A DNA stretch of 64,000 bases from Nitzschia sp. pyKryTriq1 (lineage: Eukaryota > Bacillariophyta > Bacillariophyceae > Bacillariales > Bacillariaceae): NCBI GenBank assembly GCA_956465555.1, contig OY101116.1, forward strand, positions 1 to 64,000, read 5' to 3'. Shown here one piece after another: positions 42,096 through 52,957 of the stretch. How positions within the stretch are numbered: the stretch's first letter is position 1; every line of letters starts with the position of its first letter. The translations under genes were made by a program, and so were the position numbers. Below the pieces are notes generated by a model. The model had not been told where the DNA came from. It worked only from the letters and a program-made list of their open reading frames with translations, and did no database searches.

Positions 42096-43184
42096 CTATA
42101 GAATTCCATGGAATTCCAATTGTTGCAATGTATGTTCGAGATTGCCCGGTAAGTGATGAATAAAGATCCCTCCCTTGCGTTCCCAATCTTCCCGCAAGGC
42201 TTCCCGGTCATCAATCAAGACCCGTCCCGGTCCACTTTCGTAATGCTTGTTACTGCTCCAACAAGTAATGACACGGCAAACATAAGATGGCTCTCCTTGT
42301 TCTTGCTGCTGTTCCTGCTGCTGCTGTTCCTGCTGCTGATGTTGGCTGCGAGTAGTAGTAGAAGTACTACTAGTAGTAGCAGTAGCAGTAGTAGTAGTAG
42401 TAGTACTACTACTGCTGACAGCACTGGAGGATGCTGCTGTTGTTTGTCGTCGCAACGGCCGATGTCCATGCGTCCAAGGACATGCCATGTCGACATGCTC
42501 GAGCTGCATACTATTTCCAACATCATTTCCGCTTCCATCACTTCCATTGCTTCCATCACTTCCATTACCAAGTTCTCGTAGACACCAGTGAAACTTTTCT
42601 TGTCGTGAACTTGGATGGAGCATGGGAACTCCCGTCAATATATCCGGTTGCAAAGGCTGAATGGCCTTCCATAAATCACGTCCTTCGGCCGTCCAGGGCA
42701 AGTGTTCAAAAAAGGCAGCACCATGCTCATCCTGCTCAGCCGCCTGTTGGACGGCGTTCCACATGGTACTCTTTTCCAAATCGGCCAATTGAGGCAAGAC
42801 CTTCATATCTTTGGGCAATAACTGACGTATCCCATGTTCAAAGTCGACCAATACTCCATCCAAGTCGCAAAAGACTTTGAACGAAGAAGAAGAAGATACT
42901 GATGATTTTGATGGTGATGGTGATGTAGATGATGACGATACTGAAGCTGCGATTTCTTCCTCTTGTTTCGTTGTAGTTGTAGTTGGTGGCAATGGCGACG
43001 GCATCGTCGAGATGGAAACGGGAAGAGCTGTCGATGACGACGAATCCAGAATCATCACCGGAAGAGACATGATGGGGCTCGACACCGGCAACACCCAACC
43101 GAGTACGGGTAGTACGGGCCCATTCGCGGAAAGAAGAACGAGGAGGGACGGTAGTACTGTCGCATAAGAACTGGTAGTCTTCAT
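42096..43184 (-). CDS. HAD-like phosphatase of the deoxyribonucleotidase type
   Basis: 362 aa from the ATG that opens a signal-like segment (YATVLPSLLVLLSANGPVLP); the frame is open 111 codons further upstream. The catalytic start is FKVFCDLDGVLVDFEHGI (about residue 110), a DxDGV nucleophile motif; ILTGVPML resembles motif II, and the closing motif is VLIDDREALREDWERKGGIF with IHHLPG. This arrangement is that of 5'(3')-deoxyribonucleotidases and related small HAD enzymes. Between motif II and the end lies a Ser/Thr/Gln-rich insert of about 70 residues that interrupts CPWTHGHRPL and CRVITCWSSN. Probably a nucleotide or phosphosugar phosphatase in the secretory path or an organelle. Two GACGTCATC words lie about 490 bp upstream. 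Confidence 0.75.
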   Translation of the reverse strand: MKTTSSYATVLPSLLVLLSANGPVLPVLGWVLPVSSPIMSLPVMILDSSSSTALPVSISTMPSPLPPTTTTTKQEEEIAASVSSSSTSPSPSKSSVSSSSSFKVFCDLDGVLVDFEHGIRQLLPKDMKVLPQLADLEKSTMWNAVQQAAEQDEHGAAFFEHLPWTAEGRDLWKAIQPLQPDILTGVPMLHPSSRQEKFHWCLRELGNGSDGSNGSDGSGNDVGNSMQLEHVDMACPWTHGHRPLRRQTTAASSSAVSSSSTTTTTTATATTSSTSTTTRSQHQQQEQQQQEQQQEQGEPSYVCRVITCWSSNKHYESGPGRVLIDDREALREDWERKGGIFIHHLPGNLEHTLQQLEFHGIL

Positions 43185-43663
43185 GTTGATGGATGGATTG
43201 TTTTGGATAATGATTGAGACTGTGCTGGGAGAAAGAAGAAATGTTCTTGTTTCTTGTTTTGATGGAAGAAGAATGAGTGGATCGATCGATCGATCGTGCC
43301 ACTGAACATCTTGAAAGCAAGGAGCGCGTTGGCACGACGACGGAGTCGAAATAATAATTCGTGCATATGTACCAGGTACCGATCGGTACGAGTACGAGTA
43401 CAGTAGTGGTGATGGCGGAGATACCAACCCACAAACTACTACTACCTCCTGTAAGAAGCGACGTATGTAGCAGATGATGAGCAGGCCAGCCCGCAAAATA
43501 AAGGCGAAAGACCGCAAGAATGAAGATCAGCGATGGAAAAAGTGGATGGACGACATCACAACCAATCCACGTCGCCTTCCAATAATAAAAGAATTAAAAA
43601 AAAAAATTATTATTGTCGTGACGCAACGTTCCGGTACATGAAATCACGTAGACTCTACGAAGC

Positions 43664-43686
43664 GACGTCATCAACGACGTCATCCA
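43664..43686. promoter_or_regulatory. paired CRE-like sites
   Basis: GACGTCATC occurs twice, 12 bases apart, followed by CCAATAATT. Together they form a plausible upstream promoter of the HAD-like gene, which starts at 43184 on the minus strand; the next gene to the right ends here rather than starts. Confidence 0.5.
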
Positions 43687-44224
43687 ATAATTAAGAACCT
43701 TGCATGAAAAATAATGAGGTGCGCGGAGCGCGGGCTATTGAAGAGAGACTTTGATCGGAGAAATCAAATAGTACTGAGTGAAGTGCAGACGCTAGTAGAT
43801 ATTCGATAATACAAGGGAGACTGATGTCACAGAGTTTGAACAGCTAGTACTGTAGCTTCTACTCCTTCGTTCCTTCCTGCCTTCTTGGGCCCCTTGGCTG
43901 GCTTGCTCTGCTTTGTGCTGATACAATCATACTTGAACACTGTGCACATGCATTTGCTTCATTCTGCCCTATGCACGAAATTAGTAATAGAGTAGTAGTA
44001 CGATAGTAGTAGAGTAGTAGCCAGCTACGGTAGTAGCTCTCCTCCTCCGAACGAGTCGTATCGAGTCGTAGTACTCTACTAATAGCTAGTAGTGGTAGTA
44101 CTCTACTACTACTAGTAGTAGTAGTAGTAGTAGTAGCAGACTGATGGAATTTCAATACACCATATACTACTACTAGTACTACTAGTAGTAGCTATAGCTA
44201 CTATAGCTACTACTAGTAGTAGTG
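43687..44224. other. intergenic with self-complementary triplet blocks
   Basis: 44100-44138 reads as CTACTACTACTAG continued by its own complement, and 44163-44222 is a second such block, ending three bases before the stop codon of the minus-strand methyltransferase. Each can fold into a long hairpin and may act in 3' end formation. No gene. Confidence 0.6.
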
Positions 44225-46147
44225 TTAAACAATAATTACCGGAGCAATAGCAAAAACATAAACTTCCTTTTCGACGACGGTCGTGTGGTCGTCTTTTTCC
44301 ACACCACCACCACCTTCATCATGATCATCATCACCTGGTGCTGCACTCCTCCTCCTCTTGGTAGTGGTGCTGGTGCTGCTGCTGACGACACCACGACCGT
44401 CGTCTTCCTCGACTTGAACCGTTCGCCAGGCAAGACATTCCATGGACCATCCTCTGGCTTGGACCGATTGGATCACTCTATCGACCGTGGTAAACATGCT
44501 ACTACTACTACCACTAGTAGTACCACCACTGTCGTCGCCGCCGCCGCCGTCTTCCACACCACCACCACTACTACTATCACGGCGTTGAAAACTCAAGAGT
44601 AGCGTCGGTGCCGGTCGGCGTTGCTTGTTTCGTTTCTTGCTGCTCTTATTGAGATCATTGGCAGTAAAGAGAGCTTGGACGGTATCCAGTAAGGAATCCA
44701 GCATGGAGACGAGCCAGACACAATCCGAGGCGACAATCAAATCGAGTTCGTCATATTGTTCTCGCAACAATTGTTCCTTGACCTTTTGAGTCCAATCCAA
44801 AGATGCAGCCGCCGCCCATCCCTTTCCAATATGATCGATCCCGGTAGCCGATTGAAGCCATTCGGGACATTCGGGATAACAATCATCGTCGTCGTCGTGA
44901 TCGTGATCATCGTGATCGTACTGCTGTTGGTGCTGGTCAGCAGAATATGTCCCACCATTATTTGGTGGAGGTGGTGGTGGTGGTGTTGATGATGGTGGAA
45001 GTGGTGGTAGTGGTGGTATGTGTTCACAAGAAGGCCGTCGTTGTCGATTCCAAAGTAAATTGGGATATGTGGCATTATCGACCAAGGTACTCAAGTCGGT
45101 CAACAATACTTCGGCTCCTGCGGCTGCTAGATTGATACCCAACACTCCTACACCGGCTCCCAATTCCAATATCCGAACCGGAGGAGGAGGAGGAGGAGAT
45201 GCAGACGAGGATCCTCCTCCTCTTCCTTGTGTGATTCGTTGTTGCCAGTAGACTAGAGTCGGATGATCCGGATTTTGTGGTTGCTGCTGCTGCTGCTGCT
45301 GCTGCTGCCACCGTCCTCCTGCTCCTCCTGTTCCTGATCTTACTCCTGCTCCTTTTGCTCCTACTACCGGCCATACTAACGATTCCAACAAGAGTCGCGT
45401 TCCGGCCCAAACTTGAAATCCTGTCGCTCCTGCCAAGGTATATCCTGCATCAAAGAAATTCGGATCGACCGCTTCATAGGCACCCGTCGCTTCCAATTCT
45501 TCGTCCTTGACCCGGTCTTCTGCAGCAGCAGGAGCAGCAGCAGCAGCAGCAGCAGCATCTTGTTCTTGTTGATCTCCTGTATTATCACCACGATCACGAT
45601 CACGATCACCAAGAAGCAATACTCCCACGGATCGTTTGCGACAAAGAAATCGAAAATAAGCTGGGTCTTGAGCAATCATGATATGATCATTGATATCATC
45701 ATTGATGTCCTCATGATGATGATGATGATGATCAGCATCAGCATCAGCAGGGGCAGCAGCAGGGTAGTACTTTTTCTTGTGTTGTTGTTGTTGGATCAAA
45801 TTTCGAATACTTGGACTGCTCGTCGTGATGTTGGATGAGGGCGGCACGGAGCAATAAAAGAGTACGGATGACGACGACGAGGAGGATGATCCTCCCATCT
45901 CATCGTCCTCGTCCTCGTCGTCGGAGCGACGATTATTACCACCAAATAAACTTGGACGTTCCTCCTTTTGAATCACCCGTTCACCACAGTGAAATCCACG
46001 AGCTGGAGGACGATAACGCTTGGGATCGCAAAGATAATGATGATGATGATGATGATGCTGGCTGTTATTATTGTTGCTGCTGATGCCATCCTCCGTGCCA
46101 TCGCTACTAGTTACATTCAAAGCACTTCGTTCGGAAATGGTCTTCAT
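44225..46147 (-). CDS. METTL21-like protein methyltransferase
   Basis: 640 aa, ATG start. The methyltransferase core is in the second half: TGFQVWAGTRLLLESLVWP, then motif I VRILELGAGVGVLGINLAA, LLTDLSTLVDNATYPNLLWN, the DLIVASDCVW motif (here in place of D-Y-G at the active site of lysine methyltransferases) and LLLSFQRRDSS. This is the family of METTL21/EEF-type lysine methyltransferases, which modify chaperones and translation factors in cytosol or nucleus. The amino half (250 residues) is His/Asp/Ala/Ser-rich filler, and further Gln, Pro and Asp repeats split the core. The catalytic motifs look whole, so it is likely active. Its exact substrate cannot be told. Confidence 0.83.
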   Translation of the reverse strand: MKTISERSALNVTSSDGTEDGISSNNNNSQHHHHHHHYLCDPKRYRPPARGFHCGERVIQKEERPSLFGGNNRRSDDEDEDDEMGGSSSSSSSSVLFYCSVPPSSNITTSSPSIRNLIQQQQHKKKYYPAAAPADADADHHHHHHEDINDDINDHIMIAQDPAYFRFLCRKRSVGVLLLGDRDRDRGDNTGDQQEQDAAAAAAAAPAAAEDRVKDEELEATGAYEAVDPNFFDAGYTLAGATGFQVWAGTRLLLESLVWPVVGAKGAGVRSGTGGAGGRWQQQQQQQQQPQNPDHPTLVYWQQRITQGRGGGSSSASPPPPPPVRILELGAGVGVLGINLAAAGAEVLLTDLSTLVDNATYPNLLWNRQRRPSCEHIPPLPPLPPSSTPPPPPPPNNGGTYSADQHQQQYDHDDHDHDDDDDCYPECPEWLQSATGIDHIGKGWAAAASLDWTQKVKEQLLREQYDELDLIVASDCVWLVSMLDSLLDTVQALFTANDLNKSSKKRNKQRRPAPTLLLSFQRRDSSSGGGVEDGGGGDDSGGTTSGSSSSMFTTVDRVIQSVQARGWSMECLAWRTVQVEEDDGRGVVSSSTSTTTKRRRSAAPGDDDHDEGGGGVEKDDHTTVVEKEVYVFAIAPVIIV

Positions 46148-46418
46148 TCTTCGTCTGCTTGTGGTTGTGGTTGTCGAACGCGCAATGCAACCAAGAATAA
46201 GAAGTTCGATAATACTGTAATAGTAGGCTTGGGATAATGATAATGATAATGATGATAATGCTGATGATGTACTATTACAGCATCAGTATACATCCCTCCG
46301 AAGAAACACGAACAGAGTAGGAGTATAATATCGACTTCTTTCTTGATCCCTCCTCGATCATCAGGAAGCTGATATCAATACATACACGTGCGTATGGGTA
46401 TGCGAAGCCAACCATCAA
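46148..46418. other. short intergenic
   Basis: Contains GATAAT repeats near 46236-46262. Upstream region of the methyltransferase; no gene seen. Confidence 0.5.
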
Positions 46419-47407
46419 CTATACCGGTACTACCATACTCCGCGCGCGCGATCGATGATGGGAAGAATTGTTCGCATGCGCGTTCGGTACAGTAGACTGA
46501 AATGAATGAGGGAACCGTTCGCGCAGTAATCTCAAGGAGGAGGCGCCGTATCGACCCGCCAGACATGGAGAGGATCCGGCGCCCATGGGAAAGCCAGCAT
46601 AGAGATAATGTTTGTCTTCGTGGCGGGGGTGGATCAGGCCAAGAAACTTGCGGTCTTCCGGTGTGGTTTTGAACTGGTAGAAAAACTTGGATGCATCCAC
46701 CACGGCGCTGTATCCCCCAGAGTAGAGTTGATCTAGGATTACGCCGGTCTTTGGGAATACGGTGGGGTCAGGTGCGATGGCTGCATTCTGGCTGCCTCGG
46801 CGCATGTCCGATAGGATGCCCCATTGGCCCGGCTGGCCGGGTTTGGGTAGGCAGAAAAGCGGTCCATTCGCTACCATAGTAGCCTCCAAGTCTTCTTCGA
46901 GCACGCCGAGGTCCACCAATTCCTCAACGAACTCTTCTGCGATGGCTGGGCGTGTGCTATCCCGAGCAAGTGGATGAAGAGCCCGTAGTAGTTGTCCATG
47001 GTGGACTGCATTATTCGTGGGAGCAAGCCGATATCACAGTATCGTTCGGCCGGCTCCAACGTCCACCCCCTACGAAAGAGGATGTTTTGGAATCGGCCAC
47101 GCATACTGTCGAGGACCCTGTCCCGGCGACCTCTTAGGAGGTCGCATGCTTGGGTAAGGTCCTTGAGGTTGGATATCTTGTTGAGAGCATTTCGGCTAGA
47201 AGATTGCCATTGAAAGTCGGGTCGCGTGCTGATGCCGAGGTGTTGGGAATTCACCGCTGCCACTTCTCCAAAAGCCTGTACAAATGATTCCATCGCTGCT
47301 GTGGTATCGTTAGCCAATGTCGTGCCAACACTCGTGGTGAACTTACCGGGTAGGGCCGTGATATCTACGGCAGCTTCGACGAGAGCATCTTTGGTCGCCT
47401 GTGTCAC
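46419..47407 (-). mobile_element. fossil reverse-transcriptase fragment of a retroelement
   Basis: The minus strand holds part of a reverse transcriptase palm and fingers, with LPKPGQPGQWGILSDMRRGS, AVVDASKFFYQFKTTPEDRK and YAGFPMGAGSSPCLAGRYG, plus a helical region before it. The wording is that of gypsy- or DIRS-like retroelements of algae; the exact family is not settled. No terminal repeats, protease, RNase H or integrase/recombinase are seen. It is incomplete and broken, with about one internal break, and looks moderately old. Confidence 0.78.
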
Positions 47408-48184
47408 CCCTTTGGCGGCGTTCTTTGAATTTCTGTGCTCTTCACTCTAGGTGCCCCTGAGGAAATAAGGGGATTTTCAACGCTTCCGTTGCATTAGATT
47501 CGGGGGGTTGCAAAGTCTGTCCGTGTTCCACTTGGTCGTGAGTCCACAAATCCGGACGCTCCAGGTACCAGGTACAGTAGTTAGTGTACCTTTCTTCGCC
47601 ATTCTAATGAACGACTGACAACTCATACTTAGTAGTGGCACGGAGGAGATTTCCAGATTTTGTCAAGACAGTCGCACTTAATGTTCCACTGCAATAATGC
47701 TGAACACCGCACAACTAAGACAGGGCAATAATGTTGAACACGGATAGAATATACTCACGGAATAACTTTTAAAAAAATAATTATTCTTTTAATCGTTGAT
47801 TTTTAATTAATGAATTAAGAGGACGGCAGAGAGAGAAAGTCGGTGGGCATCTGCAGGTTCTCCCTTCCGATCCTTCCGCATCCTATACTGTGTCATGCAT
47901 AGGCAGGAGAGGCAGAAAAGACATCAAGAGAAAGAGAAATAATAATATAAGAGGAGTTTCTTTGTGCCAGAGGGAAAAAGCACAACACAGACGGCATACG
48001 AACACCACTTCGCCCCACTTCCTCTCCTCTCCCCATACTCTCCTCTCCTTTCCTCTACTCTCCTCGACTCTATCCATACCGATACATCAGCAGTATACTT
48101 GTATATTCCATTCAGCTCCATTTGAATAGAGCATATTATACAGCAGATTGCTTTTGCTTTGCTTTTGCTTTGCTTTGCTCTACC
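47408..48184. other. intergenic, upstream of receptor gene
   Basis: Contains a CTCTCCTCTCC pyrimidine stretch (48022-48070) and repeated TTTGCTTTGC words right before the start of the receptor gene, probably its core promoter and 5' leader. No gene supported. Confidence 0.5.
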
Positions 48185-51100
48185 ATGAGTACTACTACTA
48201 CTACTACTACTACCACTACCGATACAAGTACAAGTACAAGTACAAGTACAAGTACTACCACTACAACAACACAAACAAGCACGTTTCGTAGTCATTTGGT
48301 CATTACGCAAGCTCCGCTTTTGTCGGGAAGTTTACGTGATTGTGCTCAAATGGAAAGCCTATTGTTGAACAGTAATAACAACAACAACAACAACAGCAAC
48401 ATTGATGGTGATAACGTTGACGTTGACGTTGACGTTGACGTTGATGATTCCAAGTGCTCCACGGGAGGTTTAGCGGCAGTCCAAGCGTGGAATCGATTCT
48501 ACAGCAGCAGCAGCACAAGTACGACAACAACGACAAATACAACAACAACAACAACAACAACACCACGCACACTGGTGATTCCGATGGGGGACTTTAAATC
48601 ACCACTCACGAGCATGTCCCGATTTGGATTTGGAGTCAATCCGATGATTTATGGAGAATTGAATATGAATAATAATATGAATATGAATAATAAAAATAAT
48701 ATGAATAATGGTCCCTTTCGGACATGGACGCTTCCTGCCTATACCTTGCATCCTGGACGATTGAAAGAATCGACCTTGTATCATGCGCAAGATCCCCATC
48801 CCTACGTCAAGGCTACCATCAGTAATGTCGTCACGTCGCCCACCGAACTGGCGCATCCGTATATTCAATCGATTCACTTCGATGGTGATGGTAATGGTGG
48901 TGATGGTGAGGAATCAACAACAACAACAACGCATCTTGCCATTATCTACTTGACCAAGGAATATTTGGAAAATACTCATTCCCAACGACAAACCACACAA
49001 CGTCTTCTTCAATATATCTATAAACGAAATCAAGCGAATGGATGTACCACTACTACTACTACTAGTGGTGATGATGGTGATGATGGTGATGATGGTGATG
49101 ATGCTTCTGTTGAGAATAATAATAATGACTCTGATTCATCATCATCATCATCCACGTCCACCAACTCGGCCCAGCAGCAGCAACAGCAGCACTATACAGT
49201 GGGAAAAAGTGGATACTCGGCCTTTTCGCAAATTCCCTTTAGTGAATGGTTCCAAGCCGATCCCCACAATCCGAATCGGAACGAATCCTTTCCATCACTG
49301 GATAGTAGTAGCAACAGCAACAACAATGGTGGTGGTGGTATTTGCTATCTTTCCGTGGTCATTTTTGATGATGCCGATCAAGAACAGTACGAGCTGTTGA
49401 TTCAATCGTTACAACAACCGATGACAGCACAGCCGATTGTGGATGCTGATATGGTTGGTGGTGGTGCAGGAGCAGCAGGAGAAGGGGCTGTTCCAACCTT
49501 GCGACCCCATCTATTGGTGGATCTGTACGGGCATGGACTCTCTTTATTTGCATCATCATCAACATCATCAACCTCCTCCTCCTCCAATACTACTACTACT
49601 ACTACTGATACTACTACTACCGATGCTCCTACCATTTTGATTCAACAAACGACCGACTTTAATCCAGCGACGAGACCAGCAACAGCAACAACTTCTGACA
49701 GTACTACTAATACTATCCATTCTTGGATTGTCAGTTACAAGTGGAGCGAGACGGACTATCATCAAATTCAAATCGACATGGATATGGAGACAATAAGTAC
49801 ATCAACATCGACATCGACATCGACATCTACTTTTCGCATCCCCAAGAGAATTCAACAGGTCCAAGTCGTCCATGAGGATCTGACGCAACTTCCACCGCAA
49901 GTCCAACCACAAGAGCAACAACAAGAGCAACAACAAGAGCAACAAGAACAAGAACAATACCAACTCTACAAGTCCGATTTGAATCGACTTCGGCAATACG
50001 CTAGAGAAGCCCTACGCTCTTCCTTGTGGAAGGAACCGGGTGTGTTGACAGATAGCATGCCCGAAATGACCAGTACTATTGATGGATTTCGACGATGCTA
50101 TGTCGGAGAATGTGAATTGGGAAATTTAGTCGCCGATGCTCTCCGATGGGCCGAAGGCAAGAATACCAATGTCGCCCTACTTCCCAGTTTCATTTTGGAT
50201 GGTCCCGGATGGAAGGCTGGTGAAATTCGAACGCTGGAATTGTTGGAAAATATTCCCTATACCGCCCCTCGATGCAGTGCGACCTTGACGGGAAATTCCC
50301 TCTTGCGGATCCTGCAACACATGATTGCGACTGCATCCTTTGGACCCTACGATGACGTCCAAACAGGAGGACGGTTCTTGCAAGTTTCGGGATTGAAAAT
50401 GGTCTACGATCCCGATCTACGAAATGCCACACTAGACGACAATGGAAATATCTTGTCTCTGGATATTTGGGATAACGATCAAGGCATCTATCTTCCCTGG
50501 AATCGGACCCGTCTGTACAATGTTGTGTCGTGCAATCATTTGTGTTTTACCTTTTCCGACTTTCCCGACTATTTGGGATCAATGTTGGTGGAAGACGATG
50601 GAGAAGTCATGGCGTACGCTCATCCTGATACCGAAATCAAGACGGATACCCAGAACTATCTCCTATCTCGATTCTACTATAACAAAGATGAAGATGGGGT
50701 GACTACAAGTACTACGTATCGACCAAGACTCGAAGGAAGACTTCTTCAAGTCGACTTGTCATCAAATACTACGGAGGACGCACGACCAGCAAAACCACTC
50801 ATTGTGAATGAAGCCTACAAGTGTCTGCCAGGAATGTCCTTTTGGGATTCTTCCATTCTTGATTGTACGCCTTGTCCATTGTACGAACAAGTGGCCTTTT
50901 CGGACGCTCAAAATCGAGCCGTACTGACAGGACGAGCCTACGGAAAGAAACGTTTGAATCATGAAATGGTCTTGACGAATGGTGAAGCCTTTGCCATTCA
51001 AGTCACTCCGGAAGCACTCGCTCTTCCCAAGAATATTCAACTCTTTCTTGCATCCTCGTCCTCCTCCTCGTCTGAAACTGAAACTGAAAAAGCAACAACA

Positions 51101-52957
51101 ACAACAAAATCAACAACAACGCTCGACAGTCGAAATGTCATCCAGGGCGATGAGGTGTATGTGTTGGAACCGGGCGAATGCATTGTGTTTCAAATTGAAT
51201 TGGATCCATCCGAACGAAATCCTGGAACGGATACTTCCAGTCTAGTATTTGGCGTTGAGAAAGCAATACAAGAAGAAGTCGGAACGAACAGTTCTTCTTC
51301 ATCCAGCATCAGCATTGGCAGCAATAGTCTCTGCTTACCTATCACCATGCAATACGAGATTGAAGCTCGATTGAATCTTTCGAAGAATACCAACAATTTG
51401 GACGATGTTGCCTACTTTGGTTACACTGCGGCTGCTGTCATTATTTTGACATCCCTCTTCTTTGCGTCATGGGTCCATTGGCGACGAAAGACAAGAGTCG
51501 TTTCGGCCCTGCAACCCTTCTTCCTCGTCTCGCTGTGCGTAGGAGTCCTCTTGATTGGATCGTCTCTTATCGCTCTCAGTATTGACGATGGTGTCGCCGC
51601 TTCTCAACGTGGCATTGACATGGCATGTATGGCCCGTGCTTGGCTGTTCTTTCTCGGCTTTACGATCAGCGTCGCAGCGCTCTTTTCCAAACTGTACCGG
51701 ATCAATAAATTGTTCAGTGCTTCAGAAGCCTTCCGCCGAGTCAAGGTCCGAGAACAAGACGTCCTTTGGCCGACGGGGATCCTCATTCTTTTGAACGTGA
51801 TATTCCTCTCGGTTTGGACAATCCAAGATCCTCTACAATGGAAAAGAGTCCAAGTTCCTGGCCAGCCATGGAATACCTACGGGCGTTGCGAGTTGGGCGA
51901 TAGTCCCGTTGCTCGAGCCATGTTGGGATCGATCACAAGCCTCTGCTTCATTAGCTTCATGCTAACTGTCTGGCAAGCCTTTCGGGCTCGCAACATTAGC
52001 AGCGAATTCAGCGAGAGCAAGTACTTGGGAATGGCCGTCTTTAGTTGGGTCCAACTACTCATGGTCGGAGCTCCGGTGTTATTTTTGGTGGACGACGATA
52101 ATGTCGTGGCACGATATTCCTTGATTGTCGGACTCTTGATCGCCGTCTGTTTGTCCATGTTGTTGGTTGTCTTTGTTCCGACGATTTTGGCGCACAAGCA
52201 ACGAGAAGAAAATCTTCGCAACAACAACAACAACGTCGCGAGGTTGATCCATGCGAGCAACAGCAACAAGAATAATAACGGTGGTGCTCGTCGGAATCAT
52301 CATTGCAACCATGCCCAATTCGTTCTAGAAGCATCGGATGTTTCTCCCAGTGAGGAACTTTCCGAAAGCGTACGCTTCGCCTTGATGTCGTCGCAAAACA
52401 ACAATTCGTCTTCAATGTTGTCTATTCCTCACGGCGCAGGAGGAGGAGGAGAAGTTGGCGACGAACTCGGTTCTCAACAACGATCCAGCAGTTGTTGGAA
52501 CAACAAGAAGCGTTTGTCGGGGAGTGAAAAGGGACTGCGTGGTGCGATTGCCATTCCCATGCCCCGTATTTCCAGCTCCAAAGAGGTGTCAGACTCATCT
52601 CCTTTGACAACCAGTATGTTGGAAATCGAGGAACAGCCTGTACCACGAGAAGAAGAAGAAGAAGAAGAAGAAGAACCACACAACGACAACGAAGAAGGCG
52701 ACGTACCAACGACAGAGGAAAGTTGCCCGATGCCACCAAGGATGAGCTCCACCATCGGCGCCAAGCACGAAGAAGAAGGTGACGTAGAAACGACAGAGGA
52801 AAGTTGCCCGACGCCACCGATGAGCTCCACCAGCGTCAAGCACGAAGAATTCTTTGTTGGAGGTGATGATGAAGAAAATGCTGCCATCAGCCCTGGTTCA
52901 GCAGCAGTTCCACAAGAAGAGACGACGACGATGGATACTGATATTTTATACGCCTAG
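48185..52957 (+). CDS. 5'-nucleotidase-like ectodomain fused to GABA-B-type 7TM receptor
   Basis: 1590 aa, one exon, first ATG. After a Thr/Ser leader, residues about 25-600 recall a metallophosphatase domain (VITQAPLLSGSLRDCAQMES, IPMGDFKSPLTS) but without its usual GDxxD and GNHE metal motifs, so it is probably inactive, and are split by many repeats. Residues about 610-850 are a 5'-nucleotidase carboxy domain (GECELGNLVADALRWAEGKN, AGEIRTLELLENIPY, LTGNSLLRILQHM, GGRFLQVSGLKM). A small Cys-rich module follows (YKCLPGMSFWDSS, LDCTPCP), then seven helices at about 1075-1340 with the class C TM3 motif (ALFSKLYRINKLF). The long tail has a 26-residue tandem duplication (EESCP-PP). No signal peptide is evident at this start. 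The layout implies a ligand-sensing surface receptor. Confidence 0.82.
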   Translation: MSTTTTTTTTTTDTSTSTSTSTSTTTTTTQTSTFRSHLVITQAPLLSGSLRDCAQMESLLLNSNNNNNNNSNIDGDNVDVDVDVDVDDSKCSTGGLAAVQAWNRFYSSSSTSTTTTTNTTTTTTTTPRTLVIPMGDFKSPLTSMSRFGFGVNPMIYGELNMNNNMNMNNKNNMNNGPFRTWTLPAYTLHPGRLKESTLYHAQDPHPYVKATISNVVTSPTELAHPYIQSIHFDGDGNGGDGEESTTTTTHLAIIYLTKEYLENTHSQRQTTQRLLQYIYKRNQANGCTTTTTTSGDDGDDGDDGDDASVENNNNDSDSSSSSSTSTNSAQQQQQQHYTVGKSGYSAFSQIPFSEWFQADPHNPNRNESFPSLDSSSNSNNNGGGGICYLSVVIFDDADQEQYELLIQSLQQPMTAQPIVDADMVGGGAGAAGEGAVPTLRPHLLVDLYGHGLSLFASSSTSSTSSSSNTTTTTTDTTTTDAPTILIQQTTDFNPATRPATATTSDSTTNTIHSWIVSYKWSETDYHQIQIDMDMETISTSTSTSTSTSTFRIPKRIQQVQVVHEDLTQLPPQVQPQEQQQEQQQEQQEQEQYQLYKSDLNRLRQYAREALRSSLWKEPGVLTDSMPEMTSTIDGFRRCYVGECELGNLVADALRWAEGKNTNVALLPSFILDGPGWKAGEIRTLELLENIPYTAPRCSATLTGNSLLRILQHMIATASFGPYDDVQTGGRFLQVSGLKMVYDPDLRNATLDDNGNILSLDIWDNDQGIYLPWNRTRLYNVVSCNHLCFTFSDFPDYLGSMLVEDDGEVMAYAHPDTEIKTDTQNYLLSRFYYNKDEDGVTTSTTYRPRLEGRLLQVDLSSNTTEDARPAKPLIVNEAYKCLPGMSFWDSSILDCTPCPLYEQVAFSDAQNRAVLTGRAYGKKRLNHEMVLTNGEAFAIQVTPEALALPKNIQLFLASSSSSSSETETEKATTTTKSTTTLDSRNVIQGDEVYVLEPGECIVFQIELDPSERNPGTDTSSLVFGVEKAIQEEVGTNSSSSSSISIGSNSLCLPITMQYEIEARLNLSKNTNNLDDVAYFGYTAAAVIILTSLFFASWVHWRRKTRVVSALQPFFLVSLCVGVLLIGSSLIALSIDDGVAASQRGIDMACMARAWLFFLGFTISVAALFSKLYRINKLFSASEAFRRVKVREQDVLWPTGILILLNVIFLSVWTIQDPLQWKRVQVPGQPWNTYGRCELGDSPVARAMLGSITSLCFISFMLTVWQAFRARNISSEFSESKYLGMAVFSWVQLLMVGAPVLFLVDDDNVVARYSLIVGLLIAVCLSMLLVVFVPTILAHKQREENLRNNNNNVARLIHASNSNKNNNGGARRNHHCNHAQFVLEASDVSPSEELSESVRFALMSSQNNNSSSMLSIPHGAGGGGEVGDELGSQQRSSSCWNNKKRLSGSEKGLRGAIAIPMPRISSSKEVSDSSPLTTSMLEIEEQPVPREEEEEEEEEPHNDNEEGDVPTTEESCPMPPRMSSTIGAKHEEEGDVETTEESCPTPPMSSTSVKHEEFFVGGDDEENAAISPGSAAVPQEETTTMDTDILYA

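Noticed and set aside
43238-43517. Upstream extension of the HAD-like protein
   Set aside because: Frame is open, but the later ATG opens a signal-like segment and the extension includes GATC repeats typical of leader sequence.
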